64,000 bases of DNA from Saururus chinensis (GCA_035235625.1 CP141145.1:25360563-25424562), one strand, 5' to 3'. Counted from the stretch's first letter, positions 35,215 to 47,455 are shown. Program-made: numbers and translations. Notes: generated by a model not told the origin, from the letters alone.

Positions 35215-38085
35215 TATCTATTTCTTCGTGGAATATCCAGGGTCTTGGACACCAGACAAAGAGGTCGGCCCTTGCTGACATGGTTAAAAGATATAATATT
35301 TCTATTCTTGGCTTATGTGAAACCAAAGTTAAATTTAAGAATTTTAGTCGTGTTCAAGATAAAACTGTGCGAGGTTGGTCATGCACGCATAATTATCAAT
35401 TTGATTCTTCTGGCCGTATTCTTCTTTTATAGAATCCTAGCTACTTTATTCTCAGTTACAAAAATTGAGGAGTCTAAGCAAATCCTCCATTGTTTTATTA
35501 CCTCCTTCAATGACAATTTCAATTTTTTCTTCTCTGGTATATGCTTTCAATTGTAACAATCAGAAGAATAAGTGCTGGAGTGACATTATCAGAATAAAAA
35601 AATCTATTCATGAGGCATGGTTAATTATGGGTGACTTCAATACTATTCGTAGAGAATCAAAAAAATTGGGAGGTTCCCCCACTCTTGCATGGCAGCTTTA
35701 GCAATTTAAAGACTTTATCTTTCGTGCAGAATTACAGGAATTTCCTTCTAATCAACAATTTACCTAGTGTAATAAACAAAGTGGCAATGATCTTATATGA
35801 AGTAGGTTGGGTTGTGGTCTCTGTAATATGGATTGGGTTATTAGATTTCCCAATGCTTCTCCTTTTTGTCCTCCTCTAGGTATCTCTAATTACTAGCCAT
35901 TGATTTTTAATTTAAAGTTAACCTTTCCACAAGGTCCAAAGCCTTTTCGGTTATTCAACATATGGCTGGGCACTCTTCTCTCAAAAATAGAGTTCAATTA
36001 ACTTGGGACATGGAGGTGGTTGGAAGACCTATATTTGTTTTGTTTAAAATATTGCAACCAGTTAGAGAGACTATTAAACTTTGGAACAAAGCTTCTTCTG
36101 GTAATGTGGCTAGCAGAGTTGATCAAGCAAAGCAATATCTTAAAGGCATTCAGATTCAACTTCAAGTAGATCCTTTAAATGCCCAGCTTATCAAGGAAAA
36201 AAAAGAAGCTCGAGTTAATCTATTGAAGGAGGAAGACATTCATGAGAGTTTTTATCGTCAAAAGTCTAGGGTCCAATGGCTTAAAGAAGGGGATAAATGT
36301 ACGTGATTCTTTCATGCTATGGTGGCTTCCCATAGTGTTAGGAATTCCATTCATGAAGTTACTGCTTCTCATGGCTCGATTTTGAATAGCCCTGAAGACA
36401 TAGGTAAAGAGGCAGAATTTTTTTGTAGAAATATATTCACTCCTTCTACAAGTGGTCAGCCCTTTTTTATTCCTTTTAGAAGGAAAATGAATGATATGCA
36501 GGCTTCTAATCTGACTAGACCATGGGGAAGAAGTAGTTATAATGCTCTCTCCAAATAATAAATCTCCTATGCCAAATGGTTTTAGTGACGAATTCTTTGT
36601 TTATTTTTGGGATATTGTTGAGGATGATGTCGTCAAAGCGATTAGTGATTTCTTCGCTAATGGTAAGCTCCTCAAAGCCATGAATAATTCTTTTATCACT
36701 CTCATTCCAAAAAAGCCTGATGTTAAGATCTTGGATGAATTTTTGCCTATCTTGCTCTATAACTTTATTTACAAGGTTATCTCTAAAATTTTGGCCAATC
36801 ATCTTTCTACTATGTTGCCTTCCCTTGTGAGCTCTAATTATTGTGCCTTTGTCAAAGGTAGGCTAATTAGTGAAAATATTTTTCTAGCACATGACTGGTG
36901 TGTAACTTCCATCGTAAGGAAGGACAGAGGAGATTTTGTATTAAAGTTGATCTTTGAAAAACATTTGATAAACTCGTTGGGACTTCATTCTTTATGTGCT
37001 AAAGGAGTTAAATTTTAATACTATATGGCTGAATTGGATTGCTCAATGAATATGCACTCCCTAGTTTAATGTGCTCATTAATAGATCCAACTTTGGATAT
37101 TTTAAAAGTGAATGTGGATTGAGACAGGGCTGCCCACTCTCTCCCACACTTTTCATCTTATGTATGGATGCTCTTTCTTCTTTGATCTTTAAAAATGTGA
37201 CAAAGGCCTTATCTTACCTCCATAGCACAAGTCAGTTATTGTCATCTCCCACCTCATGTTCGCAGGTGATCTTTTGATATTCTCTCATAAGCTTATTTTG
37301 TATGCTCAACATATCAAAAGTGTCCTTGAGGTATTTGCTTCTATCTCTGAGCTCCAACTTAATATTTCTAAGAGTTATGTCTTTTTCTCTTCAGCTTACA
37401 ATTCAAAGGAAGATATCACCAATGTCGTTTCTTATCAAATAGGCTCTCTTCCCATAAGATATTTGGGTCTTCCTCTTTCTTCTAAAAAGCTTTCTTATCG
37501 TCTCTGTCAACCCTTATTTGAAAGGTTGCTAACCATATTATGGGATGGAAATCAAGCTTATTATCTTATGCAGGCCAGTTGGAATTATTGAAAACTGTGA
37601 TTAATCGCCTTCAATTATTTTGGTCATCCTGCTTCAAACTTCCCAAGAAAGCTATTCAACGCATTGAAAGTATGTTCTATGCATTCCTTTGGAAAAGACT
37701 TTCCACCTTCTCATCTTTCCATAATATTGCTTGGAAAAAGGTTTGCAGTCCTCCCCATGAGGAGGGCCATGGTTTGAGGAGACTCAAGGATTCTAACAAG
37801 GAAGGCATATCCAAGTTGTTTTGGAGAGTTATGACTAATTCTAATTCTCTATGGTGTAAGTGGATCCATAAATTCTATTAAAAGGGGGACTCTATTTGAA
37901 CTTACGCTCCAAAAAATTGTTCTTATGCTTGGCGTTCCATTTTGGACTTGAAAGAGAAAATGTCACAATGGTGTAAAATGAAAATTATGAATGGTAAATT
38001 AGTTTACACTTGGCTTGAACCTAACCTTGGGCAAATCAAAAGCCTCTTTATTTTTTAAAATAATAAAAATAAAATAAAATAAAAG
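35215..38085 (+). mobile_element. Degenerate L1-type LINE (endonuclease and reverse transcriptase)
   Basis: Plus-strand relic in several broken frames. The endonuclease starts at about 35217 with ISSWNIQGLGH, then ILGLCETKV and WSCTHNYQFDSSGR. A linker with IRLRQKSRVQWLKEGDKCT-like text follows (36220-36306). RT blocks include PMPNGFSDEFF (36570), ITLIPKKPDVKILDEFLPI (36690-36755), KVISKILANHLSTMLPSLVS (36770-36830), GLRQGCPLSPTLFILCMDAL (37110-37170), FAGDLLIF (37255-37280), LQLNISKSYVFF and IRYLGLPLSSKKL. The catalytic F/YADD box reads FAGD, losing one metal-binding Asp. The zinc-knuckle/RNase H end is missing, and an A-rich tail (AATAATAAAAATAAAATAAA) closes the element at about 38060-38083. 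It is dead. Confidence 0.85.
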
Positions 38086-38514
38086 GTATTAGTTACATAG
38101 TGGCTTCACACTAATTACAGCCTGCGACCTTCGCTACTGTACAAAGTGCACCGCCTTCTCCGTTAAGGAGGTGGACTTTGCGATCATAGCGGACATCAGG
38201 ACACTACAGTAGCTCCCGAGGATTGTGGGCTTTGGGAGGACCGCCGAGATGGCCCTCATGGCCCAGAGGCGAAGGAAGCTACCCTAGGAGGAGGGGCTCT
38301 GGCTCCTTCGTCGGAGCCCCTTCCCCCTCTTCTCTCCCCACCCCCGCTTCCTTTAATTGGAGGAGGGGCTCCGACTCCTTTGAAAGTCCTCCAGTCGGAG
38401 AAGGAGGGGTTCCGGCTCCTCTGGCCGGAGTCTGGAGCACTTCCCTCCCCCTTCCCTTGCCGGAGTAGGTCCAGGGCCCCTCCCCGAAATCCCTCAAGAG
38501 GAGGGATTTCTTTT
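38086..38514. other. GC-rich segment with degenerate GGAGGGGCTCCGGCTCC repeats
   Basis: Three loose copies of a GGAGGGGCTC[CT]G[GA]CTCCTTTG-like unit (38285-38430) alternate with complementary CCGGAG/GGAGCC words. It precedes a microsatellite and a CACTA arm and may be CACTA interior. CACTACAGTAG at 38201 could be a left terminus, but only CACTACA matches the right terminus and the flanking triplets differ, so this is unproven. Confidence 0.3.
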
Positions 38515-38516
38515 AC

Positions 38517-38589
<73 letters not shown>
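38515..38589. repeat. ATT trinucleotide microsatellite
   Basis: About 75 bp of uninterrupted TTA/ATT repeats at the edge of the CACTA arm. Confidence 0.98.
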
Positions 38590-39001
38590 TTATATTAGCA
38601 ATGCTTTTAAAAGAGTCACTAATAACCATTTTTATTATTTTTTTAAAATTTCCTTTACTAGCATCTCTAATAATATTTTTTAGTATTTTTTTTCTTATTA
38701 GTGACACTTTTAAAATGGTCATTAATAATTTTTATTTTATTTTTTAGCAACGCATAAAGAAACTTTACTAATAAGATTTTTTTTCTAAATTAGCGATGCT
38801 TTATAAAGCGTTGCTAATAATTTACTATTAGTGATGCTTAAGAATAAGAGTCACTAATAATATACTATTAGTGACACTTTATAAAGTGTCACACAATTAG
38901 CAATTCCTTTTCATATGCGTCGCCAATAAGCAATTGTGATGGGACTAATAGCAATGTTTTTATGAATATTAGCGTCACTAATAATATTTTTTCTTGTAGT
39001 G
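38590..39001. mobile_element. Right arm of a CACTA (En/Spm) element
   Basis: The terminus at 39001 is TTTTTTCTTGTAGTG, the complement of the classic CACTACAAGAAAA. Upstream are many direct and inverted subterminal words of the form TTAG[CT]GA[CT]GCTT / AAGC[GA]TC[GA]CTAATA. No transposase is present. The left terminus is uncertain. Confidence 0.8.
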
Positions 39002-39190
39002 GTCGTGACAAAATCATTCAAAATATCGATTTTAATACTTATTGTCTCAAACTTCTTAGCCACATTCATACTTCTTATGTGTTTAATATTAAACACCTCA
39101 TTCCTTACCTTGGGATTTTTTAAATAGTGACTCTCAAATTAAAGGGCGAATTATTTTGAACTGGGGTAGGATGATGTAAATCAGATGGCT
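39002..39190 (+). mobile_element. Gypsy integrase C-terminal relic
   Basis: Directly after the CACTA terminus one frame reads RDKIIQNIDFNTYCLKLLSH and then VFNIKHLIPYLG, the chromodomain-region tail of plant Ty3/gypsy integrase (normally Y-x-V-L-x-x-I-x-x-N-A-Y-x-L-x-L-P then T-F-N-V-x-D-L-x-P-Y). It is followed by SDSQIKGRIILNWGRMM and a stop, corresponding to the usual N-S-R-x-N-x-F-x-x-G-x-x-D-D tail. The CACTA element apparently inserted here. Confidence 0.65.
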
Positions 39191-40379
39191 TTGAAGTAAA
39201 TGGAGAAATAAGACCAGAAACATGGAGTTCTTAACAGTTTGTTGAATGACTGATCTGGCCCATAGAGTCATTTCTCACGTTTTCTCTATTACACATCGCA
39301 TAGTCCAGTGCCTTGAACGATTGATCAGAGTTCTAGGAACTATTAATCGAACATTGTCTAGTAACCTTATCAATCGATTGTATGCTTCAAAGATCAATCG
39401 GATTGATATATCATCCAACTAGAAACGTGAATGATCGATTGGTCCTTACGAGTGATTGATCGCATAACTTAGGAATAACCTAGGATTTCATTTTGGATGT
39501 AATTTTTGTTTTGGATTTCCTTCTTTACAGTCTTTTCCATTAGTAGGAAACTTAATTTCACATGTTCTCATTTATTTAGGTTTTTTCTATTTATTTTTCA
39601 ATTTTGATTGTTTAGTTCTAATTTATTCTTAAATTGAACTCTTTTATTATGGTTTATGCCACTTGAACTTCTAGAAAAACTTGGTATCTTAATGGAAGCT
39701 ATTAGATTGTAATTATATTTGAAATATTGCTGAATATGTAAAAAGTTTATTTCTTTATCTTTTTGACCTCTAAATTGTAAGTTTACTTAAGTAATTGATG
39801 AGAGATGAATGTTGTACACGCCTGTAGCTAGATTCATTTAACAAAATATTTTCCATTAATATCTTCTACCCTGCATCACAAAGGCTCTATACTCACCCTC
39901 TATGCTTGACCGGGGGATAGTCTTTTGTATATTAGCACTCCATTAATAGATGATAATCGGTCCAACACAAAATGCATGATCTGAATGTGGATCATCATTC
40001 ATTGGGATCATCGGCCTAGTTGGGATCCGAGTAGGCATTTATGTAAGACGCGTGAATTTTCTTTCAATCCTTTGTCGAGAGAGCCTTTGATAAATCGTAG
40101 AATACTTGAACGGATGTTAGATGCTTTGTCCAAGGCAAGTACATACATTGACATGATAGATGGCGAAGGTTAAGTTTAGGTGAGATACTGAAATTGTCCA
40201 ACAATTTTGAAATTACCGTCGGGTAAAAGATCCTCATCATATAGTGAGAGTCGGGTGCATAGGTTAACAGGAGTAATCAAGGTTTTGGAGTCATTCATAT
40301 GACTGCTATTAAGAAGATTAATAAATTGTGTCGTGCATGCTTAGGGAATAGTGTAGTCCTTGATTTTTCTTGTCGAAGT
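39191..40379. other. Gypsy-tail or LTR-like AT-rich sequence, no gene
   Basis: It may be the LTR of the relic on its left. 39300-39470 has several GATCGATTGG / ATCAATCGG words. The frame at 39985-40173 is short and unrecognised. Confidence 0.35.
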
Positions 40380-40800
40380 GTGTCTCAAAATTGCTAACAA
40401 GGGGTCATTTGTGCAGAAGACGTGAAACTTGTAACAATCATCAACATAGATTAGCATGGTAATAGTATGTAGAGAAGAATGATGAATGAACATGGATGAT
40501 TTACATGTGAGCTAACTCTAGTGAACCAAGCATGTGATATTTGTTTTAAGCCAGAGGTAGCCTTTTGAAGGTGACAGACATAAGTAGGATAAGTTTATGG
40601 CGCTTGTTTTAAGCCATAGATAATCTTGTGAAGGCGATAGACATAATTAGGATAAGTAGGACCTAAAAAAATAAGAGGTTGATGCATGGAAACTTATTAA
40701 GATCTCCTTTTAAGAAGCAGTTTTAACATTAGTTTGTAATGAACCAATCTTTCAAACGTGCAAGACCAAGATCAAGTCTAATAGTAATTGGTCTTGCTAC
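40380..40800 (-). mobile_element. Copia reverse-transcriptase relic, minus strand
   Basis: The minus strand at 40430-40460 reads ITMLIYVDDCYK, the copia YVDD box. Further upstream on that strand (40500-40760) are degenerate equivalents of the YGLKQ block and of the DVKTAFLNG / EVYMxQP block. Stops and small deletions abound. Confidence 0.7.
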
Positions 40801-40885
40801 GTGACTAAAAGTTTGATCCAAAATCTAAGTTACTGTCAAAGTTTGGCTTTTAAGTGTTAGAGCATACAATGTTCATATTTAATGC

Positions 40886-41003
<118 letters not shown>

Positions 41004-41321
41004 TTATTTATTAAGGTGGCTAAAAAAGGAGAGGGGGTAACAAACATCTTATCCTTAAATTCAATAGCAATAGTTGCCTTCTTGTAGAAGTTAAATGAAA
41101 ATGATTGCATTCATTAGGAGTAGGCTTTGTTAGGATTTTATAAAGGAAAAATACCACCACTTCCGTAACCAGCTGCCCTCTTATGTATTATATTCGGAGC
41201 CTTATATGAACTATTTAGGGGAGTTGGTCACTAAAACCGATAAGGCTAGACAAGTCCTTTATATACTTTAGATGATTGCAGCTCATTTATTTTATCTCAG
41301 TATGTGTTTATTAGATGCTTT

Positions 41322-41922
41322 AGTTTATGGATAGGTCATAGATGATGCTAAAGAGACCAGATGACTGACCAACTTTTTCAGGTAGACAGCGCCAGGGCAA
41401 TTTAAGAACATTACGGAGGATGCTCGATCACTAAATGATCTGTCTCGCGTAGGTGGTGAGTTCACATCCCCAAATCAAAACTGCTCCAGACCTCACAAAG
41501 CATTTTATGTTGCATTTGCTTTTGTATGCAGAGATATTGGGGTGATGCAGCGAACGTTTTGTTTTGCGTATCCAATTAGTGAATATGCACAGCAGAAGAA
41601 CAACATCCTGAATAATCTGCTCAAGCAGGGCAGATGTCATCAGACTGAGATGATATTAAATATTAATTGTCACCTTGGACTTTCATTCTCCCATGTTAGA
41701 AGGGAAGCAAAAAATTTAGCCCATTGCCTAGCAACGCAGGCATTGCATGTGCTTCTTTGACGTCCCTGTCTGTGGCTCTTCCAGTGAATTTAAAGATGTC
41801 TTTTGCTTTCCATTGGCTGGGCCAACCTGTTTTCTCCCTTGGAAAAAAAAATACGTAAATTAGTAGGTTTCTTTCTTGTTTGGCCATGTATTTATTTTAT
41901 TTTACTCTTTCAATTGTATATG
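41322..41922 (+). mobile_element. Segment X1: RNase H-like (RVT_3) fragment with 3' flank
   Basis: A 72-codon frame (41542-41760) ends with FSHVRREAKNLAHCLATQAL, the C-terminal signature of the RNase H-like domain of plant LINEs and LINE-derived proteins (S-H-V-x-R-E-A-N-x-x-A-H-x-L-A). Upstream text (41345-41540) follows a TTTTTCAG acceptor-like site but matches nothing I recognise. The segment is repeated at 42840-43483. Compared with that copy it lacks about 28 bp just after CTTTTTCAGGT (near 41387). Confidence 0.6.
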
Positions 41923-42839
41923 AGTGAAGGCGTGTTCTCAATCTTTTTTCAAATATTATTTCATGTTTAAGTTTTTAGAAAATAAGACAATATAAAAAAA
42001 AATTATAACTGCTATGATAAATAAAAAGTCCAAAAGTAATGAGCAAAATTAAATGTACGAGGATTTAATAATAAGACCCATATAATCCACGAGACTCTTA
42101 AACAAAGAAGGGGGCGCTACAACAAAATATAGTATTAGTGATACATTTATTAATAATAATAAAATAAATATTGCTAAAAACCACTACTTGCTATACACAA
42201 AAATGTTACAAAATAATTAACTATTAATGACGTTTTTACTATGCATCACTAATAGTTATATATTAGCAATGCATAATTTAAAGCATTGCTAATAATAATC
42301 ATATTAGTGACACTTTCTTATATATTGTTAATAGTTATGCTATTAGTGACACTTTAAACAAGCGTCGCTAAAAGATATATATTTAAATAAAAAAATTATA
42401 ACTATTAGCGACGCTTTTTCTTAAGCATCACTAATAGTTTTAACAATAGCGACGCTTGTTAGAAAGTGTTACTAATAGTTATATTATTAGCAATGCTTAC
42501 GAAAAACACACTAATAATTATAAAGTTAAAATAAAAATTTAAAACTATTAGCTATATTTTTAAACAAGAGTTGTAAATAGCATTAATAATAGTGACACTT
42601 GTTCACTCATAACTTTATTAGTTAATTTTATGTAATAAATAAATATTAAAAAATTAAAAATTAACTTCTTAAATAAAATATATTTTATTTAATATTTAAT
42701 ATTTATATATATATATAATAAATATAAATTTTTTAATAAAAAATAGTATCAATAATAAATTAAATTTTTACTATTTATATTTAATATATTTTAATTTTTA
42801 ATTTTTTTATTAATTTTAAAATATAATTTATAATTTATA
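41923..42839. mobile_element. Truncated CACTA left arm with its target flank
   Basis: 41923-42114 is homologous to 48078-48269, the flank of the complete CACTA element. The arm itself starts at 42115 with CGCTACAACAAAA, a one-base decay of CACTACAACAAAA, and follows the complete element's left arm to its AT-rich stretch ending near 48990. It then stops abruptly at X2. TTAGTGACACTT / AAGCATCACTAATA subterminal words are abundant. Confidence 0.8.
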
Positions 42840-43483
42840 TAGTTTATGGATAGGTTATTAGATGATGCTAAAGAGATAAGATGACTGACCAACTTTTTCA
42901 GGTGGACTGGTCCTACATCTGTCTCCTGATAGACAGCGCCAAGGCGAAATTTAAGAACATTACGGAGGATGCTCGATCACTAAATGATCTGTCTCGTGTA
43001 GGTGGTGAGTTCACATCCCCAAATCAAAACTGCTCCAGACCTCACAAAGCATTTTATGTTGCACTTGCTTTTGTATGCAGAGATATTGGGGTGATGCAAC
43101 GAACGTTTTGTTTTGCATATCCAATTAGTGAATAAGAACAGCAGAAGAACAACATCCTGAATAATCTGCTCAAGCAGGGCAGATGTCATCCTTCCCTTAG
43201 TAAAGACTGAGATGTTCTAAATATTAATTGTCACCTTGAACTTTCATTCTCCCATGTTAGAAGGGAAGCAAAAAATGCAGCCCATTGCCTAGCAAGGCAG
43301 GCATTGCATGTGCTCCTTTGACGTCCTGTATGTGGCTCTTCCATTGGATTTATAGATGTGCTCTTTGTTTTCCATTGGCTGGGCCAACCTGTTCTCTCCC
43401 TTGGAAAAAAAATTACGTAAATTAGTAGGTTTCTTTCTTGTTTGGTCATGTATTTATTTTATTTTACTCTTTCAATTGTATAT
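42840..43483 (+). mobile_element. Segment X2: second copy of the RNase H-like segment
   Basis: Near-copy of 41322-41922, sharing the TTTTTCAG site, the GCTCGATCACTAAATGATCT block, the SHVRREA coding block and the CATTGGCTGGGCCAACCTGTT region. It keeps GGACTGGTCCTACATCTGTC downstream of the acceptor-like site, but has extra bases (CTTCCCTTAGTAAA, near 43191) that shift the RNase H frame, so each copy is damaged at a different place. Confidence 0.75.
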
Positions 43484-45885
43484 TAATAATTTCATTAATT
43501 TAAAAAAATGTCTCATATTAATAATTTTATTTAGCTTAATTTAATTAGTTGGATACTTAAAAACATGTTTATAAGTTATGTTTTATTTTTGTAACTGTAA
43601 AACAGAGAGTATTATCAATTATGAACTAGGTAGCATATGTACTTTTGTAGTTTAGCCTCTCTCTCAGAAGCTGTAAGAGGGTAAACCAGTCCACACATGG
43701 AGGAAATAGAGTGCATAAAGAGTCAACATGCTCTTTGTTGGGATGAGAAAGGGTGGAGAGACTGAGGAAGAGCCGACCAGAGAAAGCAGAAGATGGAGGA
43801 TAAAGTTTGAACGATATAGTAAAACCTCACAGGTACAGGTAGGTTACCCTTATTAACACCTAAGGTTCAGCCCGATCTGACAGGACAGGCTGATCCGTCA
43901 GATTCTTTCTTTTCCTAAAAAGTTCTGGCTTTTTACCCTCCTTTCATATTCTTTCTACCACCATTATTGGAGTTGTCATTGTAGTCAGGTTGCATTGTCG
44001 TAGTCACCATTATTTATTTGTCATACACTTGCTAAGCCCACATCCCTGATGGTAGTCACTTCGCTTCATCACCCTGCATTGTGTTTTGATTAAATTTAAA
44101 ATTTTAATTTACTAGGAATCATAAAATGACAATGTCTTGATGGGGCTTACTAAATCTATTATTTTTTAAGAAAAAACCAAAAGACCTCCAACTCCTTTTC
44201 CCCAATGTAAAATACATTAAGCATATTTTATCTTTCAACAATAAAATGAGTGTTAGCAGTGGTTTTAAATACATGAAGGATATTAAAGGTATAAAGTTGT
44301 TATAAAGGGGCACCATAGAAAATAGATGTGACTTCTATTTAATCATATCATATTATTATATAAAGAGCAAAGAGTACCGATAGTTTTTTGATAAATTTTT
44401 TATATCGTTTTTACATTTTTTATAATGTTTTAAAATGTAAGTTCGAATTAGTTTATAGTTTGGTTGTATTTTAGTAAAACCTTTTACCTAAACTTCAAAT
44501 GTGAGATACGTATAACTATCTTTCTTCGAAGAGGTTCTTTTAGAAGGTTAACACATGTCAGCTTCATAGGTTGTTGATACATATGGGCAATACTTTTTAC
44601 ATTATATTATTTCTAATTTACAATGTTATATCTTTAACTCTGAAACTCGGATTCTCATATTCATGTAGTGTTTGAATGCTCTTAATGAGCTCTATCAAAT
44701 ATGACTCTACATGAGTAGGTTTTGTCGAACTATTTATGAGTCTCACAGAAACAATATATTTTTCTATCATAAATTTTTACATTTTTACATATATTACATG
44801 TGTTCAAATTTACACATTTTCCATGCTGTTGAAAAATTCTCGATGAGCTCTGTCAAATACTCATCACAAATTGATTCTAAATATGTAGAGTACATTTTAT
44901 GATGCAAAGTCTTTAGACGCCATCCATGCAAGATCTATTTTATAGTATATATAGTCAAAGGTACCCTATAGATTCTCACTATCTCACAAAATCTATAATT
45001 TCAAAACGTTTTTGCACTTCATCTCCTTGTGAAGCTTGCGTATTCTTATGAAAACATTGGAATTGTCCAGCTAAATTGGCCAGAAAGAACTTCCCTACTT
45101 TGATAAGTGTTTAATGTGTAATTCTGTCAATCTTTCACTATGCACTACCATGATTTCTAATTTTCTACACAATTTTTAACTTTATGCTTAAAGCATCAAG
45201 CATGCTACTAACTATACACTCCTTATGCACATAATCATCATGTATTCCTTATTGGTACCTGGTGCATGCATGGCCAACTACGCCAGGTGCATGCTAACTT
45301 TTCCTACTTTTAAATGCCAGTTAACATGGTCTCTAGTCTGAATCAGCCTGTTTCCATGCAGTATGCAGTCTACAATGCTTGATTTGCAGTCAAGTTCTCG
45401 CTAGTATGGTACAATTTCCTAACTCTATGAACGTGTTTACCGTTCATATCTTTGCAGTACTCTCTGCATACCGGAGGACAAAAATGTAACCAAAATTAGA
45501 AGATTACAAAAAAAAAAGCTCCCAATTTTGTATAACATTGAACATTTTAGTATTTTACAAATGGTTCTTACAAGCAATGACAACAATCACGAATACAAAA
45601 AGCACATGTACTACAGCTAAAAAAAAAACTGCTGCTAAAAAACCTTTGTATGCCTATTTCTTTCAAAACGAAAAAGAAAAGGGAAAGGTAATAGGTAATA
45701 GACGTTTTTGTCACTTCCCAGAATGCGATGAAATTGGTTTATTGTAGTCGTTTATGTGCAGTTTCAAGCCAGGTCGAGTCCTTCCATCGATTTTGTTTGA
45801 GGAAAGCTTTGCAGACACTGCTCCATAATCTTGCAAGCATGTGATCCACATAAAACTATTAAAGCGTCCAGGGGACAAATATTTG
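43484..45885. other. Intergenic DNA, with one LTR core-like block
   Basis: 44640-44745 reads AAACTCGGATTCTCA, CTCTATCAAATATGACTCTA, CATGAGTAGGTTTTG, TGAGTCTCAC, a weak echo of the LTR core block at 22537-22602. The rest is AT-rich without supported genes; the region next to 45885 should include the 3' UTR of the NET-domain gene on the minus strand. Confidence 0.4.
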
Positions 45886-46231
45886 CTACCCAAGGGAAGG
45901 CATATTTACAGTTTCGATCAACTTGACGAAATAGTGCAACCTCCAAAGTGTCGAAGTATCCTGCAAAACATAATAATTATTTAGACTTGGGCAATATAGA
46001 GGAAGGAAAAATAGCATAAGTTATATTGTGATAGAATCCACGCCGATAGGAGGGATAGAGTAGATGATGACATGTCTCAAAAGAACCCTCCATCACTTCC
46101 TCCTTACTATGATTAAAGAATTAAGAGTAAAATGCTCAAACTATGGGCTTTAACTGTTGGGGTTACTACAAAAGTATAGATTGCAGATTGAATACAAGTC
46201 ACAATTAACATGCAAATCATCACACACACAC

Positions 46232-46322
<91 letters not shown>

Positions 46323-47107
46323 AATTTAATACCAGAGAAAAGAGAAATTTATGAACCTGGTTCGAGGCATGTTACACGCTGTCTTTGAAACAGATACGCC
46401 GCCCTCCATGCACAGGCGTTCCAGAGCATTCCGTTCATGAGATACAACGAACTACACAGCCCGTTTGAAGGTGCACTTCCACTCAAACAAGCAAGATCTC
46501 AATCAGGGTAGACTCTATTGCTCAGTGAAGAACTCAGAAAATCAGAGAGAAAAGAGGAAGTGGGTTTTTAGAATTTTCTCTCAGAGAACCAAAGAAAGGA
46601 CCGGTGAAAAAGGAAGGGACGCTCTCTATTTTCTATTTGTTCAACCCTCTCTGTTTCTCCCATCGGTCTATGATAATTATTCACACCTACGATACTGAAA
46701 CGTCTAAGTATTTAATTAACGTCGTGTAAATCATCGCAACTGTTCTTTTTTTTAGAAATCCATTAAGCCGTTCGATCGGGGCAACAACCGTTTGAACGGG
46801 GCGATCGATCGGGCGATAGGGCGATCGATCGGCTCAACACCAAATTAGTGCGCCCTGCTTTTATATCATGTCAGAAACCAACATTAACTAAAGGTGTCCA
46901 CCAGTACATCATCAACAACAATATCTACTTGCATAGAAATAACTATCTAGATTGTTTACCTCTTCGTTTAACTCAACATAAATGTTTTCAGAATTTTTCT
47001 GAGCAGGAGGCTTATGATGTTTGACAATTTCAGCAACACCATCCAGGGACTTCCCAGATAGCTTCTGAATCCGTTGTAGCTGTTGCTTCTCATCGAGATT
47101 CATATTT
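45886..47107 (-). CDS. NET (extra-terminal) domain protein, last two exons
   Basis: Two minus-strand exons, 46960-47107 and 45886-45960, with good borders (acceptor CTATGCAG, donor GAG|GTAAAC, acceptor TTTTGCAG), give 73 residues: [30 protein letters not shown], then YVELNEE joined to [20 protein letters not shown] and a stop. This is the NET domain of BET/GTE-type chromatin proteins: M-x-x-x-E-K-x-x-L, a P/S-G-x-x-L-x-x-V-V-x-I-I helix, E-I-E-L-D-like strand and D-x-x-T-L-W-x-L-x-x-F-V. In BET proteins it binds partner proteins at chromatin. I see no bromodomain and no upstream exon to 48269, so the gene is either cut by the repeats or has distant exons. Splicing joins the two halves of the domain in frame, which supports a real, at least formerly active gene. 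Confidence 0.75.
46155..46883. mobile_element. Solo copia-type LTR in the NET-gene intron
   Basis: Starts TGTTGGGGTTACTAC, ends AGAAACCAACA and is flanked by perfect 5-bp duplications TTAAC (46150-46154 and 46884-46888). TGTTGG...CCAACA is the usual copia LTR terminus. The 729 bp contain a TA array (46237-46315), CATGCACAGGCGTTCC, a purine-rich segment and a cluster of GATCGATCGG words (46775-46840). No internal domain is present, so the rest was lost by LTR recombination. Without it the intron would be about 265 bp. Confidence 0.9.
46237..46315. repeat. TA dinucleotide microsatellite
   Basis: About 79 bp of TA repeats, preceded by CACACACACA, within the solo LTR. Confidence 0.98.
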
Positions 47108-47455
47108 CTGCATAGATTATAATTGCAAAGAAACTGGCAAACTAGGCTCCATGAATATAAAATAAATCAACACACCAGCATGAGACTGAAATTCGTCTAT
47201 CCTTGGCAAGAATTGCCCAACAAGAATACAACTCTAGTAGCAGATCAATTTTGCAGGATACAAGGATGTCAAATTGACAGCTAATTTGTGTATCATGGAC
47301 TGTTACATTCGAGGTTATCTAACTATTTTAAGATCTTATAAATCTCATGTCTAATGAAAATGGAGACCACTCCTCAACCATAGGCATTTAGAAAGCACTC
47401 AACATTATAAATTTCGATTCAATCTAAATCTCTCCATCTCTCTATGAAATAAAGT
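47108..47455. other. Stretch upstream of the visible NET exons
   Basis: AT-rich. I looked for further minus-strand exons and found no coding block with a donor site. Confidence 0.35.

Noticed and set aside
38201..38211. CACTACAGTAG as the left end of the CACTA element ending at 39001
   Set aside because: Only seven bases match the right terminus, no subterminal words follow, and flanking triplets (GGA versus GTC) differ. Left as unproven.
42881..43135. 84-residue frame in X2 as an intact gene
   Set aside because: It belongs to a duplicated segment whose RNase H block is shifted out of frame, and its sequence matches no family I know.
41322..43483. Reading X1/X2 as two LTRs of one element around the CACTA arm
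   Set aside because: X carries a LINE-type RNase H coding end and no TG...CA termini, PBS, PPT or target duplication.
45764..45946. Alternative frame over the last NET exon ([20 protein letters not shown] text)
   Set aside because: The in-frame splice from the previous exon selects the frame with TLWRLHYFV, which completes the NET domain and then stops.
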